Below, in pieces: positions 44,981 through 53,508 of a stretch of DNA of 64,000 nt. Source of the stretch: Erythrobacter crassostreae (GTDB taxonomy: Bacteria > Pseudomonadota > Alphaproteobacteria > Sphingomonadales > Sphingomonadaceae). The position numbers and the translations under genes were made by a program. The stretch lies in the NCBI RefSeq assembly GCF_019204045.1, contig NZ_JAGSPC010000001.1, positions 1,116,001 through 1,180,000 on the forward strand. The letters are read 5' to 3'. The notes under the pieces are model-generated. The model was not told the origin of the DNA. It made no database searches and was given only the letters and a program-made list of their open reading frames with translations. Each line of letters begins with the position of its first letter. Position 1 is the stretch's first letter.

Positions 44981-45519
44981 ACCGCCAGCCGGTCCTTGAA
45001 ATCGAGCGGCTGCTGATCAGGCCGCTTGAGGAAAGCGACTGGGACGCGCTGTTCGCCGTTGCGAGCGATCCGGCGGTCTGGGAACAGCACCCGATGCATG
45101 ACCGGTGGCGCGAAGACGTGTTCCGCGAATTCTTTGATGACGCCATGGCCAAGCGCGGTGCGCTGGCCATAATCGACAAGTCCAAGGACGAGATCATCGG
45201 ATCATCGCGGTATCAGGCGCATGATCCAGATGACGGCGGCTCGGTCGAGATTGGTTGGACGTTCTTTGCGACCAAATGCTGGGGTAAGGGTATCAACCGT
45301 CAGGTTAAGCGCCTTATGCTTGCCCATGCTTTCGAATTTGTAGAGCGCGTCGATTTCCGGGTGGGTGAGACAAACTACCGATCCCAAATCGCGCTGGAGA
45401 ATATCGGAGCAGAGCGCACCCGCCGCACTGAACTGGCCCGGTATCAAGGGGCGCGGGTGCTGCACCGGGTGTTCGAAATTACCCGCGAAGGGTTCGAAAA
45501 CGGGCCTCTCGCAAAGTAG
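44977..45519 (+). CDS. GNAT family N-acetyltransferase (RimJ/RimL-like)
   Basis: A 180-residue acetyltransferase. It starts LEIERLLIRPLEESDWDALFAVASDP, has IGSSRYQ and VEIGWTFFATKCWGKGINRQVKRLMLAHAFEF (acetyl-CoA loop) and NYRSQIALENIGAERT. This is the Acetyltransf_3 layout that modifies N-termini or small molecules. The start is a TTG at 44977 overlapping the aminotransferase stop. The next Met is 40 residues in and would delete the first strands, so the TTG is well supported. Confidence 0.85.
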   Translation: MNRQPVLEIERLLIRPLEESDWDALFAVASDPAVWEQHPMHDRWREDVFREFFDDAMAKRGALAIIDKSKDEIIGSSRYQAHDPDDGGSVEIGWTFFATKCWGKGINRQVKRLMLAHAFEFVERVDFRVGETNYRSQIALENIGAERTRRTELARYQGARVLHRVFEITREGFENGPLAK

Positions 45520-45784
45520 GAAACGGGTGACACATTCCCCAACATGTCATGCGTGTCCTACAGGGTTAAGTTTCTGAAATACTTTGATAAGCGGTGTGTA
45601 GGGCACAGGTGACAACTGTCCAACTTTGGGCGTAGGTCTGCCAAACGCGCCTATGAGCCAAATTGCAGCGACAACGATGGCAAAGAGCTGTTCTTTTGAT
45701 AGAGCAGTACGGCGGTGTAGGAAATCTCCCAGTGTAAAGAGGGAAATCGGAAGAAATCCAATCGATGGTCTGCTGGAAGACAAG

Positions 45785-46255
45785 CTAAAGTTCGATTGCA
45801 GTTTCAAATTTTACGCGTGAATAGACCACGTGACTGGTGCACCGCTTGACCGCTTGATCCTCAATTATGTTGGTCTCGATCCAATTCTCAAAGGTTGCCA
45901 TGTCGGGCATGTGAACATGCAGAATTAGGTCGGCATCGCCAGTCACGCTGTAGCATTGTGTAATTTGAGGCGAGCGGCGATAGATACGCTTGAGCCGGTC
46001 ATATTCAGGGCCGCGTTCCTCGTTCAGGCTAACCATCACAATGATGTCGATGCCCAACTGCCCGTGCCTCACCAATGCTACCTCTCGCTCTATCACACCG
46101 CTTTCGCGTAAGCGTTTTAGCCGCCGTCGATAGCTGGAAACCGATGTTCCGGCGGCTTCGGCGATTTCGTCCGGTGAGCGACGTAGATCATGCTGTATTT
46201 CCGCGAGAATGCGGCGATCACAAGCGTCCAAGGGGGTTTGCGCGTTTTCGATCAT
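45785..46255 (-). CDS. Lrp/AsnC family transcriptional regulator
   Basis: A 156-residue regulator. The N-terminal helix-turn-helix reads LDACDRRILAEIQHDLRRSPDEIAEAAGTSVSSYRRRLKRLRESGVI. The C-terminal RAM/AsnC ligand domain includes VSLNEERGPEYDRLKRIYRRSPQITQCYSVTGDADLILHVHMPDMATFENW. Members sense amino acids and act as dimers to octamers. It is divergent from a PD40 protein gene at 46375 with about 120 AT-rich bases between, a likely autoregulatory promoter region. The ligand is unknown. Confidence 0.93.
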   Translation of the reverse strand: MIENAQTPLDACDRRILAEIQHDLRRSPDEIAEAAGTSVSSYRRRLKRLRESGVIEREVALVRHGQLGIDIIVMVSLNEERGPEYDRLKRIYRRSPQITQCYSVTGDADLILHVHMPDMATFENWIETNIIEDQAVKRCTSHVVYSRVKFETAIEL

Positions 46256-46374
46256 TCGTATCTATTATATGCCAAATATCAGTCAGTCGATGGTCAATTT
46301 CGCGCGCTACGAAGCGAGGGTTAGCGTTATAAATTGAGACTGTATTAGAGATCGCCAATAGAGGTTTTTACGCA

Positions 46375-47382
46375 ATGAAGTCTTTCGCAAAGCGCATTAT
46401 CGGGCTGTCAGTTTCGGCTAGCGTAATCGGGGCCGGCGTCCTTGCGATGCCTTCGTCGGGTGAAAGACCATTGGAAGGCCCGACTCTTTTTGCTGCCAAC
46501 GATCTGCAACAGGCGGGGCGAGTTACCCTTTCGCCTGCCTTTTCTCCCGATGGCGGCACTATCTTCTTCACGCAGGCCGATTGCGATCGGATTTGGAATT
46601 GCCCTCAGCTCTTGATGCGATCATCGCGTACCAGTTCTGGCTGGTCCCACCCGCAAATTGTCAAATTGCCACAAGAGGCGCGGGCGGATTGGCCCAGCGT
46701 ATCGCCTGATGGCGGCACACTCTATTTTTCTTGGGCACCAAAGCGTGCACGGCATGCTGGTGAAGGTGTCGACGTGGACTTCGATCTTTTCCGGCTGGAC
46801 TTGACCGATCCGAGTGCTGCGCCGGAGGCCTTAGACGAACCGGACATAAATCGCATTCGTGGGGGCGCGATCGCCAAAACCCGCTATGTAAACAATGAAA
46901 CCGCTCCGGTCATCACGCACAACGGTGATCTGTATTTCTGGTCGGAACGGCTCGACGGTGCTGGATTGCGCGATATTTACGTCGCTCGTTCGGATGGAGA
47001 TGGAGGGTTCAAGCGCCCCGAAATTCTTCCCGATCCAATCAACAATGACGGCGAAAATGATGGGTCTTGGGTGTCGCCTGATGGCCGTCTGATGCTGCTA
47101 ACCACCAGCAAGCGGGGCACTCGGGAACCAGGCAATCTGCATGTCTCTACTCTCAAGGACGGCAGATGGAGCACCCCCAGAGTCTTGGGAGATAGCGTCA
47201 ACTCTCGCCATTCTGATTTTGCAGGACGCGTGACCCCTGATGGTAAAACTCTAGTCTTTACATCGGACCGTCCTGTGGACGGTGGGGAGGCCGGATTGTA
47301 TCAGATATGGCAGGTGCCGGTCGCTGAAATTCCTGAGTTGGTCGAGGCTATCGAAAGCGTCCGCGACCGAGAGCAGCAATAA
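46375..47382 (+). CDS. Exported PD40/WD40-like beta-propeller protein
   Basis: A 335-residue protein with a signal peptide (ending near LAMPSSG). It repeats TolB-type PD40 blades: LSPAFSPDGGTIFFT, WPSVSPDGGTLYFS, APVITHNGDLYFW, GSWVSPDGRLMLLT and GRVTPDGKTLVFTSDR. The five visible blades fit a six-bladed propeller. There is no TolB N-terminal domain, so it is not TolB itself. Such proteins bind ligands or partners in the periplasm. A GAGG ribosome binding site is at 46360-46364. It is divergent from the Lrp regulator. Confidence 0.83.
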   Translation: MKSFAKRIIGLSVSASVIGAGVLAMPSSGERPLEGPTLFAANDLQQAGRVTLSPAFSPDGGTIFFTQADCDRIWNCPQLLMRSSRTSSGWSHPQIVKLPQEARADWPSVSPDGGTLYFSWAPKRARHAGEGVDVDFDLFRLDLTDPSAAPEALDEPDINRIRGGAIAKTRYVNNETAPVITHNGDLYFWSERLDGAGLRDIYVARSDGDGGFKRPEILPDPINNDGENDGSWVSPDGRLMLLTTSKRGTREPGNLHVSTLKDGRWSTPRVLGDSVNSRHSDFAGRVTPDGKTLVFTSDRPVDGGEAGLYQIWQVPVAEIPELVEAIESVRDREQQ

Positions 47383-47397
47383 GGCATTAGTTTCGCC

Positions 47398-48021
47398 TCA
47401 CCCCGCCGCAGCCAACCCTTGCATCCGCTTCAAATACCGCGCCAGCACGTCGATCTCGAGATTGACCTGATGGCCCACATCAAGCGCACCAAGCGTTGTC
47501 ACTTCGGCGGTGTGCGGGATGATATTCAGCATGAAATCGCAGGTTTTGTCCGTGCGATCCCGCACATCGTTGACGGTTAGCGACACGCCGTTGACCGTGA
47601 TTGAGCCTTTTTCGGCGATAAAGGGTGACATTTCGGCGCGGGCACGGATCACCAATTTCCAGCTGTCGCCAGTCTTCTCCGCGAGCACAACTTCACCGAT
47701 GGAATCGACATGACCGGTTACGATGTGACCGCCCAGTTCGTCGCCCACACGCAGGGACGGTTCGATATTGAGGGTTTGGCCCTCTGTCCACATGTCCTTG
47801 ACCGTCCGCGCGACTGACTCGCCAGAAATATCGACATCGAACCATGCATCGCCTGCTTCGCCGCCGCGATCGACCACGGTCAGGCATACGCCAGAACACG
47901 CGATGGAGGCACCGATATCGATGCGCGCCGGGTCAAGCGGGGCCGCAATGCGCGCGCGCAGATCGCCGCGTTGCTCTGCTTTGGTAATGGTGCCGATGGC
48001 GGTGACAATTCCGGTGAACAT
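47398..48021 (-). CDS. ribE: Riboflavin synthase alpha subunit
   Basis: A 207-residue enzyme that dismutates 6,7-dimethyl-8-ribityllumazine to riboflavin. The N-terminus MFTGIVTAIGTI is diagnostic. Two similar lumazine-binding barrels follow: ACSGVCLTVVD with FDVDISGESVARTV, and VNGVSLTVNDV with MLNIIPHTAEVTTLG. It is encoded 13 bases downstream of ribD, consistent with a riboflavin operon on the minus strand. No FMN riboswitch was seen upstream. Confidence 0.95.
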   Translation of the reverse strand: MFTGIVTAIGTITKAEQRGDLRARIAAPLDPARIDIGASIACSGVCLTVVDRGGEAGDAWFDVDISGESVARTVKDMWTEGQTLNIEPSLRVGDELGGHIVTGHVDSIGEVVLAEKTGDSWKLVIRARAEMSPFIAEKGSITVNGVSLTVNDVRDRTDKTCDFMLNIIPHTAEVTTLGALDVGHQVNLEIDVLARYLKRMQGLAAAG

Positions 48022-48034
48022 TTAGACGCGGCTC

Positions 48035-48982
48035 CTAGTTGCGGGTTCGCAGATAGGCGGTGAATTCGTCGCTGCCAAGCTGGCCGCGCTGCGACAGGTG
48101 CCAGCGTCCATGCGCGCCCGGTAAATCTGTAATGCCAAGGTCACCGATACCGGGGCGGCCTTCGCCGATCAGGATCGGTGCCCGGTAGATATGCAGTTCG
48201 TCGACCAAATCTTCGCGCAGGAAGCTCGCCGCGGTCTCTCCGCCGCCCTCAACATAAAGATACTGCACACCATCAAGGGCGGCGATTTGTTCGGGCTGGT
48301 TGATGACAGAGACCCCGTCAGGCGCAACGCCGCGTGTCAGCAACACGCGTTTCGGGCTGCGGGCTTCGAGACCGGGCAGTCGCACATCAAGGCGCGGCTT
48401 ATCGGCCCGCCATGTGCCGCCGCCCACAAGGATCGCATCATTTCGGGCGCGTTGCGTGTGGACATGCGCGCGCGCAGCTTCGCCGGTGATCCACCGGCTT
48501 GTGCCATCAGCGAGCGCAATACAGCCATCGAGCGACACAGCGAGCTTGAGAGTGACATAGGGTCGCCCGAGGTTTCGCCGGGTTAGGTATCCGGCAAGAC
48601 TTTTTGCAGAGGCGGCATCATCAAGCACGTCCACCGCAATCCCTGCGCGTTTGAGGCGTGCAATGCCTTTGCCAGCGGTTCGTGGATCGGGGTCCTGTTG
48701 GCCGATGATAACCCGCGCAGGTCTGGCCTCTGCAATCACCTCAGCGCAGGCGGGGCCGCGCTGCGATTCATGCGCGCAAGGCTCCAGCGTCACATAGAAC
48801 GCCGCGCCTTTGGCGCTGCCTTCCAATTGATCAAACAGATCAGCTTCAGCGTGGGGGCGTCCGCCCGATTGGGTCCACCCGCGAGCAACAACGCAGTTAT
48901 CGCGAACGAGCAGAGCAGCGACACCGGGATTGGGGCTGCTCGCCGGACGGGCGCGCATCGAAAGCCGCGCGGCGGCCTCCAT
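48035..48982 (-). CDS. ribD: Bifunctional riboflavin biosynthesis deaminase/reductase
   Basis: A 315-residue protein. The N-terminal cytidine-deaminase-type domain has HAEADLF and TLEPCAHESQRGPACAEVI (zinc ligands), and the C-terminal reductase has TLKLAVSLDGCIALADGTSRWITG and AILVGGGTWRADKPRLDVR. It performs the second and third steps of riboflavin synthesis. The first ATG in frame is 48982, giving MEAAARLSM. Homologues usually begin some residues earlier, and the upstream codons read PITDRDW without an ATG, GTG or TTG, so the true start is uncertain. The upstream gene ends about 30 bases before it. Confidence 0.93.
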   Translation of the reverse strand: MEAAARLSMRARPASSPNPGVAALLVRDNCVVARGWTQSGGRPHAEADLFDQLEGSAKGAAFYVTLEPCAHESQRGPACAEVIAEARPARVIIGQQDPDPRTAGKGIARLKRAGIAVDVLDDAASAKSLAGYLTRRNLGRPYVTLKLAVSLDGCIALADGTSRWITGEAARAHVHTQRARNDAILVGGGTWRADKPRLDVRLPGLEARSPKRVLLTRGVAPDGVSVINQPEQIAALDGVQYLYVEGGGETAASFLREDLVDELHIYRAPILIGEGRPGIGDLGITDLPGAHGRWHLSQRGQLGSDEFTAYLRTRN

Positions 48983-49011
48983 CCAATCGCGGTCAGTGAT
49001 GGGAACAGCGC

Positions 49012-49494
49012 TTATGGGTTTGTGCCTTCAACCGTAGCGTCTTCGGAAGATGCAGCATCTTGGCCGTCACGGCCAAACAGCTCGGCGCGGCGCTCTGCTT
49101 CGGCGGCTTCTTCCGCAGCGCGGCGGGCATCTGCCTCGGCTTCGATCTCGTCGACATCCATACCGGCGGCTGCGCCCAATGCTTTGTAGAGATCACGCTT
49201 GCGCTGGGCGATCTCTTCTTCGCGTGCCTTGCGCAGGTCTTTCACTTCCTGATTTTCCTCGTTGCTGGCGATGATATCGGCATCGCTGCGGTCGGGATCA
49301 TAGGTGGTGATATAGGTGATCTGCGGACTTTCGGGGGCTTTGTAAGCCGTCTCCGAGGTGACCCAGAAATACATCAGAACAAGCGGCATGGTCGATGCAA
49401 TCAGGATCGGAATGCGCAGCGGGTTAGGCTTACGAAATTCGTGCCAGAAATCGAGAACGCCGGTCTTAGGATTGAAGCGTGAAGCGAAGGACAT
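49012..49494 (-). CDS. Conserved single-span membrane protein with coiled-coil tail
   Basis: A 160-residue protein: soluble start (MSFASRFNPKTGVLDFWHEFRKPNPLRIP), one helix (ILIASTMPLVLMYFWVTSE), then a tail of about 110 residues. It has a motif ITYITTYDPDRSDADIIASNEENQEVK, a charged coiled coil (LRKAREEEIAQRKRDLYKALGAAAGM) and Glu/Ala-rich heptads (EAEADARRAAEEAAEAERRAELFGR). I recognise no named family. It ends 29 bases before the ribD start, so the two may share a transcript. Its function is not known. Confidence 0.75.
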   Translation of the reverse strand: MSFASRFNPKTGVLDFWHEFRKPNPLRIPILIASTMPLVLMYFWVTSETAYKAPESPQITYITTYDPDRSDADIIASNEENQEVKDLRKAREEEIAQRKRDLYKALGAAAGMDVDEIEAEADARRAAEEAAEAERRAELFGRDGQDAASSEDATVEGTNP

Positions 49495-49545
49495 AGGCGC
49501 AATATAGGGGTTAGAGACGGATGACGCCAGATAGAAGCTGACGGT

Positions 49546-50268
49546 TTAACCGAAGCTTGCGTAAAGGCTGCGCCCGTTCGTTTTCAGCCAGCGATCCGCC
49601 TCGCGGATGTCGCCCTCATACAGCTTGCCTAGCAAAGCGTGGAAAGCGGGGCTGTGGTCGAAATGGACAAGGTGGGTTACCTCATGCGCGACGACAGAGC
49701 GGCGGACGTGATCGGGTGCCTGGATCAGCCGCCAGTTCAGCCGGATGCGGTTTTTCTCCGAGCACGAACCCCAGCGTTTCTGTGCGCGTGAGAGCCCGAC
49801 TGGAACAGGGTCAAGCCCCGCGACCCCGCAATAATGCAGCGTCTCTGCCTCGAATATGCTCTGCGCTTCACGCTCCAACCAGCGCCGGATGCGGGTTTCG
49901 AGCCCTTCCAGCGGCCCGCCGACGCGCAGATCGGACCCGCTGAGTGTTGGGCGTCGGGGCGCTTTCTCTTCCCATATCACCGTGACCGTTTCGCCGCGGA
50001 TCGTCAGCTCGCTGCCCGGTGCGATGACAGCTTTAGAGGGGACTTTTGCGCGCTGTGTTGCAAGCCATTCTGTTCGCGCGCGGGCAAAAGCGATTGCTTC
50101 ATTCTTATCGCCCCAGCGGGGCAGCGTAATCCGCACTTCGCTACCATCTGGGGCAAGCCGCATGGTCATCCGTTTGGCCGTGTGATGGCGGCGCAGAACA
50201 ATCGGCACGGCTTCGCCGTCAATCTGGATCTCGGGTTCTTGAGCGGTGCGTTTGAGCCAGTCGATCAC
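49546..50268 (-). CDS. YgjP-type (DUF45) zinc metallopeptidase
   Basis: A 240-residue SprT/YgjP-like protein. The zinc site is VVAHEVTHLVHFDHSPAFHALLGKLY, with His-Glu-x-x-His and a third ligand downstream. RAQKRWGSCSEKNRIRLNWRLIQAP is the other family hallmark. Members lie near M48 peptidases in fold, with unclear substrates. Its start overlaps the YcgN stop by 4 bases, and the two are translated together. Confidence 0.9.
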   Translation of the reverse strand: MIDWLKRTAQEPEIQIDGEAVPIVLRRHHTAKRMTMRLAPDGSEVRITLPRWGDKNEAIAFARARTEWLATQRAKVPSKAVIAPGSELTIRGETVTVIWEEKAPRRPTLSGSDLRVGGPLEGLETRIRRWLEREAQSIFEAETLHYCGVAGLDPVPVGLSRAQKRWGSCSEKNRIRLNWRLIQAPDHVRRSVVAHEVTHLVHFDHSPAFHALLGKLYEGDIREADRWLKTNGRSLYASFG

Positions 50269-50723
50269 GCCGCACCATCATCCGCTGCATCCCAATCGAC
50301 GATGTGATGCTCCATCGGCCCCGCATCTGTTTCGCTCACCACGCGTCCTGCTACCGAAACGCCTGCGTGCTTCACGGTCTCACGGTCACCGCTGATCAGA
50401 TAATGCCAATCGTGCAGCGGCTTGTTTTCCGCACGCAGCCTGTAAGCGCAGGTTTTGGGCAGCCACGGCACATCTTCAACAATAGCCAGCGTCAAACGCA
50501 GGCAATCGGGCACGAACGCCTTGCGATTGCGATAGTCGCTGCATTGCGCGCTGCCGGTGTCGAGCAGCAGGCAGGCAATGTTGGTGTCTTCGATTGCGCC
50601 GGTGTCAGCGTCTTCGATCTTCTGCAGGCAGCATCTGCCGCAGCCATCGCACAGGGCCTCCCACTCGGCCCGCGTTAGCTTGGCGAGGGGAAGTTCCCAG
50701 AATTGATCTCTCAGCTCACCCAT
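50265..50723 (-). CDS. YcgN family cysteine cluster protein (UPF0260)
   Basis: A 152-residue protein with Cys pairs in CDGCGRCCLQK, ACLLLDTGSAQCSDY and VPDCL, and PKTCAYRLRAENKPLHDWHYLISGD in the second half. These match YcgN/UPF0260, which probably binds an iron-sulfur cluster or zinc. It lies between SCO1 (overlap 13 bases) and the YgjP-type peptidase (overlap 4 bases), a compact three-gene minus-strand unit. Its function is unknown. Confidence 0.9.
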   Translation of the reverse strand: MGELRDQFWELPLAKLTRAEWEALCDGCGRCCLQKIEDADTGAIEDTNIACLLLDTGSAQCSDYRNRKAFVPDCLRLTLAIVEDVPWLPKTCAYRLRAENKPLHDWHYLISGDRETVKHAGVSVAGRVVSETDAGPMEHHIVDWDAADDGAA

Positions 50724-51334
50724 TTGTCGATTTCAGCCGCCACTGCCTCTGCGCCCAGATCGGTCGGCAACGTGGCGAGCGGTTCACCCGATGGACCGAA
50801 AAGATAAGCGATGTTGGAATGGTTCATCAGATACTGGCCATTGTCCAAATCTTCGCCGCGCTCGTAATAAACGCGGAACGTATCGGCGGCGGCCTTCACC
50901 TGCTCTGGAGTGCCGGTCAGGCCGATGAATTTATCTGAGAACGCGGAAACAAACTCGCCGACTACTTCGGGTGTATCGCGCTCGGGATCGATGGTGACAA
51001 ACATCGGCTGGATCTTCGCAACCTTTTCCGCGTCGGTTTCTTCAAGCGCTTTCAGTCCGCGTGCAAGCTGGCTCATATCGTTCGGGCAGATATCGGGGCA
51101 GTAGGCAAATCCGAAATAGACGATCCGATATTTCCCTTCGAAATCGGCCCACCGTACCGTTTCGCCATCGCTGCCGGTCAACTCGAATTCTCCGCCGATG
51201 GTCGCACCGGTCAGCGGCGGTTCCTCAGGCTGCGCGTCAGCGGCAGTGCCTCTGCATGCGGACAATGCAAATGCGGCTGGCAAAATGAGCGCCGCAAAAA
51301 ATCGGGTCGTTGAAGGCTTGGCGTGGTGGTTCAT
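50711..51334 (-). CDS. SCO1/SenC family copper chaperone lipoprotein
   Basis: A 207-residue lipoprotein with lipobox LSAC at Cys27 and a thioredoxin fold. The copper motif is FGFAYCPDICPND (Cys79, Cys83), with a third ligand His in the MNHSNIAYLFGPSG segment. SCO proteins deliver copper to CuA of aa3-type oxidases and to cbb3 in some bacteria. The cbb3 locus lies 10 kb away on the other strand, but no coupling is shown. An ankyrin gene is divergent from it. Confidence 0.93.
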   Translation of the reverse strand: MNHHAKPSTTRFFAALILPAAFALSACRGTAADAQPEEPPLTGATIGGEFELTGSDGETVRWADFEGKYRIVYFGFAYCPDICPNDMSQLARGLKALEETDAEKVAKIQPMFVTIDPERDTPEVVGEFVSAFSDKFIGLTGTPEQVKAAADTFRVYYERGEDLDNGQYLMNHSNIAYLFGPSGEPLATLPTDLGAEAVAAEIDKWVS

Positions 51335-51437
51335 GCTCTGCTAACTGTGCTTCACCCAAGAGGGCGATTGAAACGGGGCTCTCAAGACATAATGTCTGTC
51401 ACGCATTTGGCAGACAATACAGGAGGATCAAAGCGCG

Positions 51438-52085
51438 TTGGCTTATCTTTTGCGCAAATTAGGAACCGTACGGGCAATCGCCAGTGCGATTTTGGCAAGT
51501 CTGATTGCGGTAGCGGCGGTATCACCTGCTGCTGCTCAGCTGTATTCTCCGGGATATCAATTCCTCGAAGCGGTGGATGAGCGGGATGGCGATGCCGTTA
51601 CCCAAATGCTCAACGAACCGGGCGTGGGAAAGACGCTGGTCAACACGCGTGACATCACAACCGGCGACACTGGCCTGCACCTTGTGACGACCCGCCGCGA
51701 TACTTTGTGGATCAAATTTCTGATCCAGCGCGGTGCCGATCCGAACATCCGCAACAAAAAAGGTATCCTCCCGATCCAGATCGCAACGCGTCTGGGAATG
51801 ATTGACGGTGTGGAGCAGCTTATCAAAGGCGGCGCGCAGGTAGACGTTGCCGATCGTCAGGGTGAAACCCCTCTGATTTCGGCGGTGCATCAGCGTAACA
51901 CGCAGCTCGTCGCGCGGTTGCTTGCGCAAGGCGCGAACCCTGACCGGAATGACAATTCTGGCCGGTCGGCGCGCGACTACATGGAATTGATGTCGCAGAA
52001 CACGCTGCTCAAGCTGGAATTTGAAAAAGCCGATAAAGAACGCGGCGAACAGGGAACCCAAAAGCAATACGGGCCTTCTTTCTGA
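51438..52085 (+). CDS. Exported ankyrin-repeat protein
   Basis: A 215-residue protein starting with TTG at 51438. The ribosome binding site AGGAGGA at 51421-51427 is 10 bases away and decides this start. A signal peptide (AILASLIAVAAVSPAAAQLYS) precedes four ankyrin repeats between about residues 45 and 180 (GDTGLHLVTTRRDTLWIKFLIQRGADPNIRN, GILPIQIATRLGMIDGVEQLIKGGAQVDVAD, ETPLISAVHQRNTQLVARLLAQGANPDRND). It is therefore periplasmic. The partner is unknown. The stop is 1 base before the COQ9 start. Confidence 0.87.
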   Translation: MAYLLRKLGTVRAIASAILASLIAVAAVSPAAAQLYSPGYQFLEAVDERDGDAVTQMLNEPGVGKTLVNTRDITTGDTGLHLVTTRRDTLWIKFLIQRGADPNIRNKKGILPIQIATRLGMIDGVEQLIKGGAQVDVADRQGETPLISAVHQRNTQLVARLLAQGANPDRNDNSGRSARDYMELMSQNTLLKLEFEKADKERGEQGTQKQYGPSF

Positions 52086-52086
52086 T

Positions 52087-52758
52087 ATGGATCAGACACA
52101 GCCCGATTTCGCCGACATGACTTTGGACGAGCTGCGCATTGCGCTGGCTCCGGACATCGCAGCCTCAGCGATCTTTGACGGTTGGAATGAAACCGCGCTG
52201 GTCGCAGCGGCAGAAATGGCAGGCGCGGATGTGGACGTTGCCAAGCTCGCATTCAAAGGCGGGCCCATGGAAATGATCGAGGCATGGGTGACCAGCGTCG
52301 ATCAGGCGATGGAAGCAGAGTGGCCGCAGGAACGCCTTGCCGAGCTTAAAATCCGGGAGCGGATTCGCACTTTGGTCGCGTTCCGGCTGGAAGCGGTCGC
52401 CGATATTGACGAGGCCGTGCGCCGCGCCATGGCGATCATGGCGATGCCGCAAAATGCGCGCCGTTCGCTGAAACTCGGCTGGCGCTCGGCTGATATTATG
52501 TGGCGGCTCGCCGGTGACACCGCGACAGATTACAACCACTATACGAAGCGCACGATCCTTGGCGGGATTTACAGCGCGACATTGGCCGTGTTCGTCAACG
52601 ATGACAGCGAAGGCAAGGCCAAAACCTACGAATTTCTCGACCGCCGGATCGACGGCGTGATGAAATTTGAAAAGGCGAAAGCGCAATTTCTGGGCGGCGA
52701 CCGCGAAATGCCCAGCCTGACACGGTTCCTAGGCAGGCTGCGTTACCCAAGCCGATAA
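52087..52758 (+). CDS. COQ9 family ubiquinone biosynthesis protein
   Basis: A 223-residue protein with a TetR-like N-terminal part and the COQ9 C-terminal domain. LAFKGGPMEMIEAWVTSVDQAMEAEWP, RALVAFRLEAV-like IRTLVAFRLEAVADIDEAVRRAMAIMAMPQ and LGWRSADIMWRLAGDTATDYNHYTKRTILGGIYSATLAVFVND are characteristic. COQ9 binds quinone intermediates and assists COQ7-type hydroxylation. The ATG at 52087 is preferred over upstream in-frame codons inside the ankyrin gene. Confidence 0.92.
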   Translation: MDQTQPDFADMTLDELRIALAPDIAASAIFDGWNETALVAAAEMAGADVDVAKLAFKGGPMEMIEAWVTSVDQAMEAEWPQERLAELKIRERIRTLVAFRLEAVADIDEAVRRAMAIMAMPQNARRSLKLGWRSADIMWRLAGDTATDYNHYTKRTILGGIYSATLAVFVNDDSEGKAKTYEFLDRRIDGVMKFEKAKAQFLGGDREMPSLTRFLGRLRYPSR

Positions 52759-52890
52759 TCGGCTGAAGCGACAATTACATAAGTGGATAATCTGGTCGGC
52801 GGGTCGCAACCCTCGGCCCGCTTCCCTATGACTTAAGAGAATCGCGGCTCCTGAGTCGCGCATGCAGTTTCATTTGTAAGGGGTATTTCG

Positions 52891-53445
52891 ATGGCGGGTT
52901 CGCTTAACAAGGTCATGCTGATCGGCAATCTCGGGGCAGACCCTGAAATCCGCAGCTTTCAAAACGGCGGCAAAGTCGCCAACCTGCGTATTGCGACCAG
53001 CGAAACCTGGAAAGACCGCAACACCGGAGAACGTCAGGAACGCACCGAGTGGCACACCGTCGCGATCTTTTCAGAAGGTCTGGTCGGCGTGGTCGAACGC
53101 TTCCTTAAAAAGGGCTCTAAAGTTTATATCGAAGGCCAGCTGCAGACCCGCAAATGGCAGGATCAGAGCGGCAATGATCGCTACTCAACTGAAGTCGTGA
53201 TCCGCGGCCTCAACGGCTCGCTGACCATGCTTGATGGCGCACAAGGCGGCGGCGGAGGCGGCGGTGCCCGTTCCGGCGGCGGCGGATATGGCGGCGGCGG
53301 TGGCGGTCAGGGCGGCGGCTCAGGCGGCGGAGGTGGCGGCTGGAACCAAGGCGGCGGAGGCTCCGGCGGCGGCGGCGCTGGTGGTTCGGGCGGCGGCGCA
53401 GCAGGCGGCGGTTACGACGATCTGGATGATGACATCCCGTTTTGA
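52891..53445 (+). CDS. ssb: Single-stranded DNA-binding protein
   Basis: A 184-residue SSB. The OB-fold (residues 4-110) has [37 protein letters not shown] and [31 protein letters not shown] Gly/Ser-rich linker of about 55 residues follows and then the protein-binding tip DDLDDDIPF. Length is normal for alphaproteobacteria. GGGG-type runs in the linker (53244-53415) make this stretch highly repetitive at the DNA level. A terminator lies behind it. Confidence 0.97.
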   Translation: MAGSLNKVMLIGNLGADPEIRSFQNGGKVANLRIATSETWKDRNTGERQERTEWHTVAIFSEGLVGVVERFLKKGSKVYIEGQLQTRKWQDQSGNDRYSTEVVIRGLNGSLTMLDGAQGGGGGGGARSGGGGYGGGGGGQGGGSGGGGGGWNQGGGGSGGGGAGGSGGGAAGGGYDDLDDDIPF

Positions 53446-53472
53446 TCGTCCAAAACACTCACTAGATCACGA

Positions 53473-53508
53473 AGGGGCCTCGCAGATCACTGCGGGGCCC
53501 TTTTATTT
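53473..53508 (+). terminator. Rho-independent terminator of ssb
   Basis: Arms GGGCCTCGCAG (53475-53485) and CTGCGGGGCCC (53490-53500) pair with one mismatch around a 4-base loop. TTTTATTT follows. It reaches the convergent yceD-like stop at 53507. Confidence 0.85.

Noticed and set aside
45547..45807. 86-codon minus-strand frame with one hydrophobic stretch, behind the Lrp gene
   Set aside because: It starts with TTG inside the Lrp gene, has no ribosome binding site and no recognisable domain; another frame overlaps on the plus strand. The 45520-45784 gap is left without a gene.
52750..52764. Palindrome AGCCGAT-A-ATCGGCT at the COQ9 stop as terminator
   Set aside because: The loop is one base and no T run follows.
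53244..53415. GGC/GGCGGA-rich repeat as a possible satellite or recombination site
   Set aside because: It is explained by the Gly-rich SSB linker.
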